Origin: an uncultured Pseudomonadota bacterium
GTDB taxonomy: Bacteria > Pseudomonadota > Gammaproteobacteria > Methylococcales > Methylomonadaceae
Reading direction: 5' to 3'
Length of the DNA stretch: 15,012 nt
NCBI GenBank assembly: GCA_903902945.1
Contig: CAIUWU010000317.1
Span: 1-15,012, forward strand
Shown: positions 1 to 7,448 of the stretch, one piece after another
Position numbering within the stretch: the first letter of the stretch is position 1
How the letters are laid out: each line of letters starts with the position of its first letter
Notes under the pieces: model-generated
Database searches by the model: none
What the model saw: the letters and a program-made list of their open reading frames with translations, nothing else
What the model was told of the DNA's origin: nothing
Made by a program: the position numbers and the translations under genes

Positions 1-2
1 AC

Positions 3-3000
3 ATCGCCGCTAGTGCCAGCGAATGGCATCACAAAGCCTTGTCAGTGCAATCTGAACATGACATTCCTTTCTTAGGTTTGTTCAAAGAACGTCAGGAAGG
101 TGCCGGACATACATTCGGCAACACGGCGGTGCGCGAATATATCAACATGACTGATGAAGCCATTTTGTATATTCCGCAACACGCCCCTGAAGCCAGCGAC
201 ACCGCTTATCTGGACTTTGGTTACCAAAAACGCACCCCGGAACAAATCGATACTTTCGGCATTACTCCGGCTTATCGGAGCTTCAGCGGCAATCTGGAAC
301 AGGAACGTACCAGCCGTCCGGCTGCATTGCGTGACGTGATGGCGTTTCCGGCCAATATCGAATCAGCTGCCACACAAGCCGATTTTGATCGGCTATTGGG
401 CGCCCAAGACTTGGCTGGCAACAATAATTTCCTGATTCGCGGCCTGACCATTAGCAGAGAAGCCCCAAGCTCATTCAGTATCAGCCTGACTAACGACAAT
501 AGCGCTGTTCGTCTGCAAGCCTTAGCTGATCATCTGACAGCGCGCTTTGCTGGCAACAGCTTCGCGATCAGCATTAACAATGATGCTTTGACTGTGGACT
601 GCCATGATACCGCTGCGCCGATTCATGCTTATCTAAGCAATATTCGCACGGCGCGGGCCGCTATAGATCTGGCTTCAGTACAACCGGCGCATGAAATCAC
701 GCCGACTTTCGCCTCCGGGGCTATGAGTCACGGCGCCCTGCTGGCCGAAGCCCATGAGGCGGTAGCCCAAGGCACCAATATTGCCGGCGCGATGAGCAAC
801 TCCGGCGAAGGTGGCGAGCATTCCAGCCGTTTTGGTACGCTCCGCTCCAGCAAAATCAAGCAGTTTGCTTCTGGTCGTTTCGGCGTCTGGGCCGGCTATC
901 TGGCCGATCCTAATCTGGAAGAAATCGAAATCAAAATCGGCCAAGGCGCTAAACCCGGTGAAGGTGGCCAGTTGCCCGCCCCTAAAGTATCGGTGGAAAT
1001 TGCGGCCTTACGAGGCGGCACACCGAAAGTGGAATTGGTCAGCCCGCCTCCGCATCACGACACCTATTCGATTGAAGATTTGGGCCAGCTGATTCACGAT
1101 GCCAAAGCCGCACGCGTACGGGTCATCGTCAAACTGGTATCTTCGGAAGGTATCGGCACGATTGCGGTCGGCGTTGCCAAAGCGGGCGCTGATGTCATCA
1201 ACGTTGCCGGCAATACTGGCGGTACAGGTGCGGCTGCGGTTACCAGTCTGAAAAACACTGGTCGTTCGCCTGAAATCGGCATTGCCGAAGTACATCAGGC
1301 CCTGGCGTCCAACGGCTTGCGTGACAAAGTCATTCTGCGTTGCAGCGCTGCCCACCAGAACGGTAATGACGTTGTCAAATCAGCAATCCTGGGTGGCGAT
1401 TCGTTTGAATTCGGCACCACCGCACTGATGATGCTACGCTGCGTGATGGCGAAAAACTGTAACATCCGCTGCCCAGCCGGTCTGACCACGGCACATGAAG
1501 AATTCAAAGGCGACCCGCGAGTGCTGGCGCAATTCTTTATGAATCTGGCTCACGAAGTGCGTGAAATTCTGGCCGAACTGGGCTACAGCAGTCTGCGTGA
1601 AATCCGCGGCAAAACCGAATTGCTGCATTTAATCGATCATCCGAGCATGGTCGGCCAGATTCATTTGCAAAAACTGCTGGCCGAAGTCAATGAAATCAAA
1701 ATCGACAAACCGGTTTATCTGGAAAAAGATTTTGCAATCGATGATCAGATTTTTACCCGGATCAAAGCTGACTTGTTCGATAAACAGCAGAAACGGATTG
1801 TCATCGAAGGCCCTGAATTCAAACTGAACAACCGCAATAAAACAGTGGGCGGTCAAGCCTCGATTGATCTGGAACGCTTCCTGGCTTACCAGATCAGCCC
1901 GGAACAACTGGCCAGTTCCAACATTATTTACACCAACCAGCATGGTCGCCGTTATCTGGCCGATGACACAATTACCATCCGGACTCACGGTTCGGCCGGC
2001 CAAAGCTATGCCGCTTTCAATAACGACGGCATCCGCATGGAGCATACCGGTACCTGTAACGATGGTGTCGGCAAAACCGCTTGCGGTGGCACCATTATCA
2101 TCAAGTCGCCCGGCGGTGGCTCGAATCACGCGGGTGAAAACGTCTTAATCGGTAACTTTGCATTATTTGGCGCTTCCGGCGGCAAAATGTTCATCAACGG
2201 CGAAGCCGGTGACCGTTTTGCGGTCCGTAATTCAGGGGCGATGGCAGTAGTCGAAGGTGTGGGCGATTTTGCCTGTGAATACATGATCAACGGCGCTGTG
2301 CTGAATCTGGGCGGTTTTGGCAAAGGCTTCTGCACCGGTATGTCGGGTGGCAATGCCTACCAGTACGACCCTGATAACCAACTGATCAATCTGTATGATG
2401 ACACCTCGGTCTCGATTCATTCACTGAGTGAAGATTCCGATCTAGCGAAAAGCCATGAACAGTTCATTCTGTATATGCTGGAACAGCACATCGAGTACAC
2501 CGACTCGGCAAAAGCCAAAGCAATCCTGGCTGACTGGAGCAACCAGCGCCAATATTTCAGATTTGCCTTGCCATTGTGGCTGAACAGAACCCAAACAGCC
2601 GAATACCTGAGCAAAAGCATGGATCGCAAAGCCATGATCGAAGAACTGTCGGTTGATTTCGCCCAGCAACAGATTGCCCAGATCAAACAGGCCTATACAA
2701 CTGGCCAGCCACTGTTCAAAGGCGCGATTCCTGCTTATGGCGACACCGATGGCGAACTGACTCTGAAACTGATCAATAGCTATGCGGTAATCGATAAAGC
2801 CCAGCAAATAGCCAAAGATCAGCTCAACAAAGCCGGTCAGCCGCTGACTCAGGCCTTGATTGACAAACACGCCTATAGATTGGTGAACGAAAGACCGCGC
2901 AAACTGCAGGATGCGCTGGTCAAGAATATTCGTGAAGCCTACAGCCAGTACAATGACAGTCAGTTAGCGGCCCTGATGGCTGCCAAACGGCTGCAGGATT

Positions 3001-3185
3001 ACAAAACCACGCTGATGTTGCGCGATGTTCAAAGCATTTATTCAATCGGCTCGACTGCCTGGATTATTGAACAAGACCACATCAATCGCCAGGCGCTGGC
3101 AGGCGTTGTTCCGGTAGATCACAACCAGACAAGCCTGGAAAGCCTGGCAATTGTGAAAGACCTGCTGGAACAGCCAGCGCTTTAA
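3..3185 (+). CDS. gltB: Glutamate synthase large-subunit-like protein, 5'-partial
   Basis: The reading frame is open to the left edge, so the N terminus, probably including the class II glutamine amidotransferase domain, is missing; the in-frame TTG at 39 need not be the real start. Residues below are counted from that TTG. About 210 residues of unassigned linker come first. The FMN synthase domain follows (about 220-560): GAMSHG near 228, NSGEGGEHSSRF, and GAKPGEGGQLP near 303, all typical of GltB. Cysteines 468, 474 and 478 sit where GltB carries its 3Fe-4S cluster, but are spaced C-x5-C-x3-C. A glycine-rich GXGXG domain spans about 665-775. The usual GltB tail (HIEYTDSAKAKAILADW) ends near 840, and about 200 further residues have no counterpart I recognise in GltB. 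Family role: 2-oxoglutarate plus glutamine to two glutamates in the cytoplasm. The neighbour is a diflavin reductase rather than GltD, so the electron source, and possibly the exact reaction, may differ. Confidence 0.85.
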   Translation: MAASASEWHHKALSVQSEHDIPFLGLFKERQEGAGHTFGNTAVREYINMTDEAILYIPQHAPEASDTAYLDFGYQKRTPEQIDTFGITPAYRSFSGNLEQERTSRPAALRDVMAFPANIESAATQADFDRLLGAQDLAGNNNFLIRGLTISREAPSSFSISLTNDNSAVRLQALADHLTARFAGNSFAISINNDALTVDCHDTAAPIHAYLSNIRTARAAIDLASVQPAHEITPTFASGAMSHGALLAEAHEAVAQGTNIAGAMSNSGEGGEHSSRFGTLRSSKIKQFASGRFGVWAGYLADPNLEEIEIKIGQGAKPGEGGQLPAPKVSVEIAALRGGTPKVELVSPPPHHDTYSIEDLGQLIHDAKAARVRVIVKLVSSEGIGTIAVGVAKAGADVINVAGNTGGTGAAAVTSLKNTGRSPEIGIAEVHQALASNGLRDKVILRCSAAHQNGNDVVKSAILGGDSFEFGTTALMMLRCVMAKNCNIRCPAGLTTAHEEFKGDPRVLAQFFMNLAHEVREILAELGYSSLREIRGKTELLHLIDHPSMVGQIHLQKLLAEVNEIKIDKPVYLEKDFAIDDQIFTRIKADLFDKQQKRIVIEGPEFKLNNRNKTVGGQASIDLERFLAYQISPEQLASSNIIYTNQHGRRYLADDTITIRTHGSAGQSYAAFNNDGIRMEHTGTCNDGVGKTACGGTIIIKSPGGGSNHAGENVLIGNFALFGASGGKMFINGEAGDRFAVRNSGAMAVVEGVGDFACEYMINGAVLNLGGFGKGFCTGMSGGNAYQYDPDNQLINLYDDTSVSIHSLSEDSDLAKSHEQFILYMLEQHIEYTDSAKAKAILADWSNQRQYFRFALPLWLNRTQTAEYLSKSMDRKAMIEELSVDFAQQQIAQIKQAYTTGQPLFKGAIPAYGDTDGELTLKLINSYAVIDKAQQIAKDQLNKAGQPLTQALIDKHAYRLVNERPRKLQDALVKNIREAYSQYNDSQLAALMAAKRLQDYKTTLMLRDVQSIYSIGSTAWIIEQDHINRQALAGVVPVDHNQTSLESLAIVKDLLEQPAL

Positions 3186-3195
3186 GATCCTGATG

Positions 3196-3218
3196 GGAGG
3201 CCGGTTTATCCGGCCTTC
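3196..3218 (+). other. Hairpin between the GltB-like and CysJ-like genes
   Basis: AGGCCGG (3198-3204) and CCGGCCT (3210-3216) form a perfect 7-bp GC-rich stem with a TTTAT loop. A G-U and a G-C pair extend it to 9 bp. No T-tract follows, so it does not look like a standard intrinsic terminator. It lies 10 bases after the stop codon and could stabilise the upstream mRNA or partly attenuate transcription into the reductase gene. The structure is seen in the sequence; the role is inferred. Confidence 0.4.
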
Positions 3219-3262
3219 ATGCAAGTTAATTATGTGACAGGGGCCGAGACTGGCCAACGACG

Positions 3263-5008
3263 GTGAACATGAAACTACCTTTTATCCCTGAAAATGCACC
3301 TTATAGCGATACTCAGCGTGCATGGTTGAGCGGCTTTTTTGCCGGCATGCATAGCCATATGCTGCAAAGCGCTTCGAGTATTGATGCAAGCAATGCCCGC
3401 AGTCTATACATTTTGTACGGCACTCAGACCGGCAACTCAGAGTCGCTGGCTAACGATGCCGCCAACAGTGCCAAAGCCCACGGCCTGCTACCAGTGGTCA
3501 AAAGTATGGATGAGGTCGACATTAGCCAGCTGGCCGGCATGGAGCATTTGCTGATCATCACCAGTACCTATGGTGAAGGAGCGATGCCTGATAATGCGGA
3601 AATGCTCTGGGAGGCAGCCAATAGTGATAGCGCACCGCGCCTGGAAAACCTCAAATTCTCAGTACTGGCATTGGGTGACACCAGCTACGATTTATTCTGT
3701 CAGGCCGGTATCGACTGGGATAACCGTCTGGCTGCCTTGGGTGCTACCCGGGTTCTTGATCGGGTTGATTGTGATGTCGACTTTGAAGCGCCCGCCGAAC
3801 AGTGGATTTCCGAAGTCGTACCATTGATGGCAGAAGGTGCCAGCACTACTGCGGTTATCGATACCGGCAGCCCTTCGACAAAATCAGCTTATAACCGTAA
3901 AAATCCGTTCCCGGCCAAGTTGCTGGTCAACCGGATCGTAACGGCACTGGATTCATCCAAAGAAACTCGTCATTACGAAATTTCGATTACTGGCTCAGGC
4001 TTGAGCTACGAGGCCGGTGATGCCTTATGCGTGATTCCGAGCAACTGCCCCGAGCTGGTCAGCAGCATTGTCAGCACACTGGGCTGCACCGGTACAGAAC
4101 AGGAACCGGTTGCCGGTGAACTGATGAGTCTGAGCACTGCCCTGCAGAATTACTTTGAAATTAAACTGCCCAGCAAAGAATTTGTCGAAGAAATTGCCAG
4201 ACGTTCCGGCGATCAGGAATTGAATGCGCTTCTGAATTCAGGCGACAAAGAACAATTATCGAATTATCTGTGGGGACGCGACATTCTGGATCTGTTGCTG
4301 CAATTCCCGCAGGTCGAGTTTTCAGCCGCTGAATTCATCAATCTGTTAAAACCCCTGCAACATCGGGCCTATTCGATTTCATCCAGCGGCAAAGCCCATC
4401 CGGATACCGTCCATCTGACAGTGGCGAGTGTCCGCTATGATGCTCATGGTCGTCATCACAAAGGGGTTTGCTCTACCTATCTGGCTGACTTGGTGGACGA
4501 AACGACTCCCTTGCGTATTTTCTTTACCCCTAACAATAATTTCCGGGTGCCTAATGATGACAGTCTGCCGATGATCATGGTCGGCCCTGGCACAGGCATT
4601 GCGCCTTTCCGGGCTTTCCTGCAGGAACGCGCCTTCCGTAAAGCCAGTGGAAAAAACTGGTTGTTCTTCGGTGACCGTAATGCGGCTACCGATTTTATTT
4701 ATCGCGATGAAATCGAAGCCATGCAGAACAGCGGTTTGCTGACCAAGCTGGATCTGGCATTCTCCCGCGATCAGGCGGAAAAAATCTATGTCCAGGACAA
4801 AATGCGCAACAACGGCGCTGAATTATGGGCCTGGCTGGAACAAGGCGGTTACTTCTTTGTCTGCGGTGATGCCTATCACATGGCTAAAGACGTTGATAAA
4901 GCCCTGCATGAAGTGATTCAGAAACACGGCAAAAAAACCTTGCTGGAAGCCGTTGACTACGTTAACCAACTGAAAAAAGACAAGCGTTATGTCCGCGATG
5001 TTTACTAA
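3263..5008 (+). CDS. cysJ: CysJ-type diflavin reductase (FMN/FAD/NADPH)
   Basis: This matches the NADPH-sulfite reductase flavoprotein family over its full length: up to 581 residues against 599 in E. coli CysJ. The N-terminal QRAWLSGFFAG element matches CysJ. The flavodoxin-like FMN domain begins with YGTQTGNSES (residues 52-61), then TSTYGEG near 100 and ALGDTSYDLFC. The FAD domain has RAYSISS (368-374) and KGVCSTY (about 400). The NADPH domain has VGPGTGIAPFRAF from 440, VCGD at 533 and a C-terminal RYVRDVY with the terminal aromatic residue that stacks on FAD. It should be cytoplasmic and pass electrons NADPH to FAD to FMN to a partner. In sulfite reduction the partner is CysI, which is absent here; the visible neighbour is the GltB-like enzyme. 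The start is uncertain: GTG at 3263 or ATG at 3269, neither with a strong ribosome binding site. The ATG better fits the CysJ N terminus. Confidence 0.88.
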   Translation: MNMKLPFIPENAPYSDTQRAWLSGFFAGMHSHMLQSASSIDASNARSLYILYGTQTGNSESLANDAANSAKAHGLLPVVKSMDEVDISQLAGMEHLLIITSTYGEGAMPDNAEMLWEAANSDSAPRLENLKFSVLALGDTSYDLFCQAGIDWDNRLAALGATRVLDRVDCDVDFEAPAEQWISEVVPLMAEGASTTAVIDTGSPSTKSAYNRKNPFPAKLLVNRIVTALDSSKETRHYEISITGSGLSYEAGDALCVIPSNCPELVSSIVSTLGCTGTEQEPVAGELMSLSTALQNYFEIKLPSKEFVEEIARRSGDQELNALLNSGDKEQLSNYLWGRDILDLLLQFPQVEFSAAEFINLLKPLQHRAYSISSSGKAHPDTVHLTVASVRYDAHGRHHKGVCSTYLADLVDETTPLRIFFTPNNNFRVPNDDSLPMIMVGPGTGIAPFRAFLQERAFRKASGKNWLFFGDRNAATDFIYRDEIEAMQNSGLLTKLDLAFSRDQAEKIYVQDKMRNNGAELWAWLEQGGYFFVCGDAYHMAKDVDKALHEVIQKHGKKTLLEAVDYVNQLKKDKRYVRDVY

Positions 5009-5039
5009 GCAAATCACTGTATAAACTTGCCAAAATGGC

Positions 5040-5067
5040 TACGGGCTGTCGACAGCGATTGCCCGTA
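5040..5067 (+). other. Inverted repeat downstream of the diflavin reductase
   Basis: TACGGGC (5040-5046) and GCCCGTA (5061-5067) form a 7-bp stem around a 14-base loop, which itself contains the palindrome TGTCGACA (5047-5054). It begins 32 bases after the reductase stop codon. No T-run follows, so a Rho-independent terminator is not well supported; it could be a transcript 3' end structure. The rest of the gap up to 5214 has no gene that I can support. Confidence 0.3.
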
Positions 5068-5194
5068 TCTCGCCTCTCAGACCAGCATCCCTTCGCGTTT
5101 ACAGATAGTTAGCTTTTCCGGCATCCTCCGGCTCAGAGACTAATTCGCAGCCACAATCCGGGTTAAATGGATTATCATTGCCCCCCTGCACCGC

Positions 5195-5207
5195 CTCAAA
5201 GCCTTTG
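5195..5207. promoter_or_regulatory. Short dyad just before the membrane aminopropyltransferase-like gene
   Basis: TCAAAG-C-CTTTGA is a perfect 6-bp-arm inverted repeat centred at 5201, ending 7 bases before the ATG at 5215. It replaces the expected ribosome binding site region, which has no Shine-Dalgarno-like sequence. The loop is too small for an RNA hairpin using all pairs, so if it functions it would more likely be a protein-binding dyad. Chance occurrence is possible. Confidence 0.2.
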
Positions 5208-5214
5208 ATCAATA

Positions 5215-7446
5215 ATGAATACACCGCTACCTACAACCAGCAAACTGCCTGTTTTAGTATTTGCCAGCACCCTGTTTCTCAGTGCGACTTTGATGTTCAT
5301 TCTGCAACCCATGTTCGGCAAGATACTGTTGCCGTTACTGGGCGGGACACCGGCGGTTTGGAATACCTGCATGGTGTTTTATCAGACATTATTGTTTCTG
5401 GGTTATTTATACGCACACCGGATCAGCGCCGGTCTGAGCATTCAGCGACAAATCCAGATTCATACGGTGTTACTGATCGTCAGCATCGCGGCGTTACCGG
5501 TAGCCTTACCCGCCAATATCGATCCACCGACTGATAGCAACCCTACCTTATGGCTGATTGCCATATTGTTTCGATCAATTGGTGTACCGTTTTTTGTCGT
5601 ATCAACCACCGCTCCGCTGTTGCAGCGCTGGTTTTCCAAAACCGGCCATGATAAAAGTCACGACCCCTATTTTCTTTACGCTGCCAGCAACGCCGGCAGT
5701 CTGCTGGCATTACTCAGTTACCCGTTTTTGATCGAACCCAACATTGGCCTTAGTCATCAAAGACTGTTATGGAGTGCTGGTTACGCCGGCTTATGTCTAT
5801 TTGTGATCGGCTGCGCGGTTTTATTGTGGCGCCGGCAGCCAACCGCTGCCGAGCCTAGCAACATCGAAGTTGAGCCAGCCGAATTTGCACCGCTCAGCAT
5901 CGGCCAACAATTACACTGGCTGGCGCTGGCTTTTGTACCCTCCACGCTGCTGCTGGGCCTGACTCAATTTATCAGCACCGATATTGCCTCGGTGCCTTTG
6001 TTATGGATTGTGCCGCTGACCTTATATTTGCTCAGTTTCATTGTGGTGTTTTCAAAATGGGCCGATCGCATCCATCCGCTGATGCTGGCGGCACAACCGG
6101 CCTGGCTGATGATCTTCATCGCCTACTCGTTTATCAATCCGGCAGTTTTGCCTTACTGGCTGGATTTAATCCTGCATTTGCTGGCTTTTTTCCTGGCAGT
6201 GATGGTCTGCCACGGTGAACTGGCCAGACAACGTCCTCATACCCACTATCTGACCCATTATTATCTGATCATGTCATTTGGCGGCATGCTGGGCGGCTTG
6301 TTCAATACTTTCATTGCGCCGTTCATATTCAATGCCGTTTATGAATATCCGCTGATGATCGTGGCGGCATTATTTCTACGTCCCGGCGTGTTCAACGGCG
6401 AGTCCCTGAAAAACCTGATTTTTCCGGCGCTGCTCCTGGTCACCGGACTGCTGATTTATCTGAATACCAACGCCTTGTTCGACTATCTGGATATCGTCGG
6501 CGGCGCACTGATTTTAATGGCCGGACTCAGCTACGCCTTGCGTAACAGCCCGGTCGGTCTTGGTGGATTGACCGCCGTGATTCTATTTTTCACTATTGGC
6601 CTGCACAACCTGGCATCCAGCACTTTGTATCAAAAACGCAGTTTTTTTGGTGTGCTGTCGGTGCGTGAATCGGTGATTGCCGATGAAAACCAACGCCCGG
6701 AAACAGTCCGCGAACTCTACCACGGCACCACCAAGCACGGTGCCGAACGCCTGACCGCCGCCAACATCACCACACCGCTGACTTACTACAGTCGTCCCGG
6801 CCCGATTGGCCAGTTGTTCAGTGAATTCGACCAGGAAAACCAGCAATGGCAGATCGGTGCCGTGGGTCTGGGTGCCGGCGCCTTGGCCTGTTACAGCAAA
6901 CCACAACAACACTGGCGTTTTTACGAAATCGATCCCTTGGTGGTGGAAGTTGCCAGTAATCCGCAATGGTTCAATTACCTGAACCGTTGCGCGCCGCATG
7001 CCGAGATGATTATCGGTGATGCGCGCCTGTCACTGAGTAAAGAAGCCGATAACAGTTTCGATCTGCTGATTATGGATGCCTTCAGCTCAGATGCGGTACC
7101 CACCCATTTGCTGACTCGGGAAGCATTGACGCTGTATTTCAGCAAACTGAAAGATGACGGCTTACTGGCATTCCACATTACCAACCGCCATCTGGCGATC
7201 AAAAACGTAATGGCCGATCATGTCAACACCTTACATCTGGCCGCTCTGCTTCAGGAATTCAAACCTGAAACCGACCTGCCGCTGGTAGTAGCCACCGACT
7301 GGGTGGTCATTGCCAAAACGCCTGAACGCCTCCAGCGCCTGCAGCAAAGCCGTCTGGGACGCTGGCAGAAATTACCGATCACGTTTGATATGCAACCGTG
7401 GACCGATGATTTCACTCATATTATTGGAATCTGGAAAAAGGAATAA
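5215..7446 (+). CDS. Multi-pass membrane protein fused to a spermidine-synthase-like domain
   Basis: The protein has 743 residues. Residues 1 to about 475 are very hydrophobic with a dozen or more probable transmembrane helices, starting at once with LPVLVFASTLFLSATLMF and QPMFGKILLPLLGG. From about 500 to the end there is a Rossmann-type domain like polyamine aminopropyltransferases: AVGLGAGALA near 548, then an acidic FYEIDPLVVEVA strand, GDAR, and LLIMDAFSSDAVPTHLLT near 621. This matches the family usually named fused MFS/spermidine synthase. The glycine motif is GLGAG rather than the GGGDG of SpeE, and the DSTDP-type putrescine-site loop is replaced by DAFSSD. Donor-nucleotide binding is therefore plausible, but true spermidine synthesis is doubtful. 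The product sits in the inner membrane, with the catalytic domain probably cytoplasmic. It is followed after 2 bases by lpxD, suggesting cotranscription. The start is the only ATG near the family N terminus and lacks a clear ribosome binding site. The physiological substrate is unknown. Confidence 0.8.
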   Translation: MNTPLPTTSKLPVLVFASTLFLSATLMFILQPMFGKILLPLLGGTPAVWNTCMVFYQTLLFLGYLYAHRISAGLSIQRQIQIHTVLLIVSIAALPVALPANIDPPTDSNPTLWLIAILFRSIGVPFFVVSTTAPLLQRWFSKTGHDKSHDPYFLYAASNAGSLLALLSYPFLIEPNIGLSHQRLLWSAGYAGLCLFVIGCAVLLWRRQPTAAEPSNIEVEPAEFAPLSIGQQLHWLALAFVPSTLLLGLTQFISTDIASVPLLWIVPLTLYLLSFIVVFSKWADRIHPLMLAAQPAWLMIFIAYSFINPAVLPYWLDLILHLLAFFLAVMVCHGELARQRPHTHYLTHYYLIMSFGGMLGGLFNTFIAPFIFNAVYEYPLMIVAALFLRPGVFNGESLKNLIFPALLLVTGLLIYLNTNALFDYLDIVGGALILMAGLSYALRNSPVGLGGLTAVILFFTIGLHNLASSTLYQKRSFFGVLSVRESVIADENQRPETVRELYHGTTKHGAERLTAANITTPLTYYSRPGPIGQLFSEFDQENQQWQIGAVGLGAGALACYSKPQQHWRFYEIDPLVVEVASNPQWFNYLNRCAPHAEMIIGDARLSLSKEADNSFDLLIMDAFSSDAVPTHLLTREALTLYFSKLKDDGLLAFHITNRHLAIKNVMADHVNTLHLAALLQEFKPETDLPLVVATDWVVIAKTPERLQRLQQSRLGRWQKLPITFDMQPWTDDFTHIIGIWKKE

Positions 7447-7448
7447 TC

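Noticed and set aside
39..41. TTG as a genuine start of the GltB-like protein
   Set aside because: The frame stays open to the window edge with protein-like sequence (ASASEWHHKAL), and the amidotransferase part of the family is missing, so the gene most likely begins upstream.
1629..2129. Long antisense reading frame opposite the GltB-like gene, and several others in overlapping frames
   Set aside because: They lie wholly inside confidently identified genes, carry no recognisable domain and have no ribosome binding site; they follow from the codon pattern of the real gene.
3263..5008. Interpretation as part of a normal cysJI sulfite reductase operon
   Set aside because: The sequence is CysJ-like, but no CysI or other sulfate-assimilation gene lies beside it in the window. 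It is kept as an open alternative, not the preferred reading.
5170..5179. Fur-box-like half site GATTATCATT upstream of the membrane fusion gene
   Set aside because: It matches only a contiguous ten of the 19 consensus positions, with a poor second half, and the downstream gene has no evident iron role.
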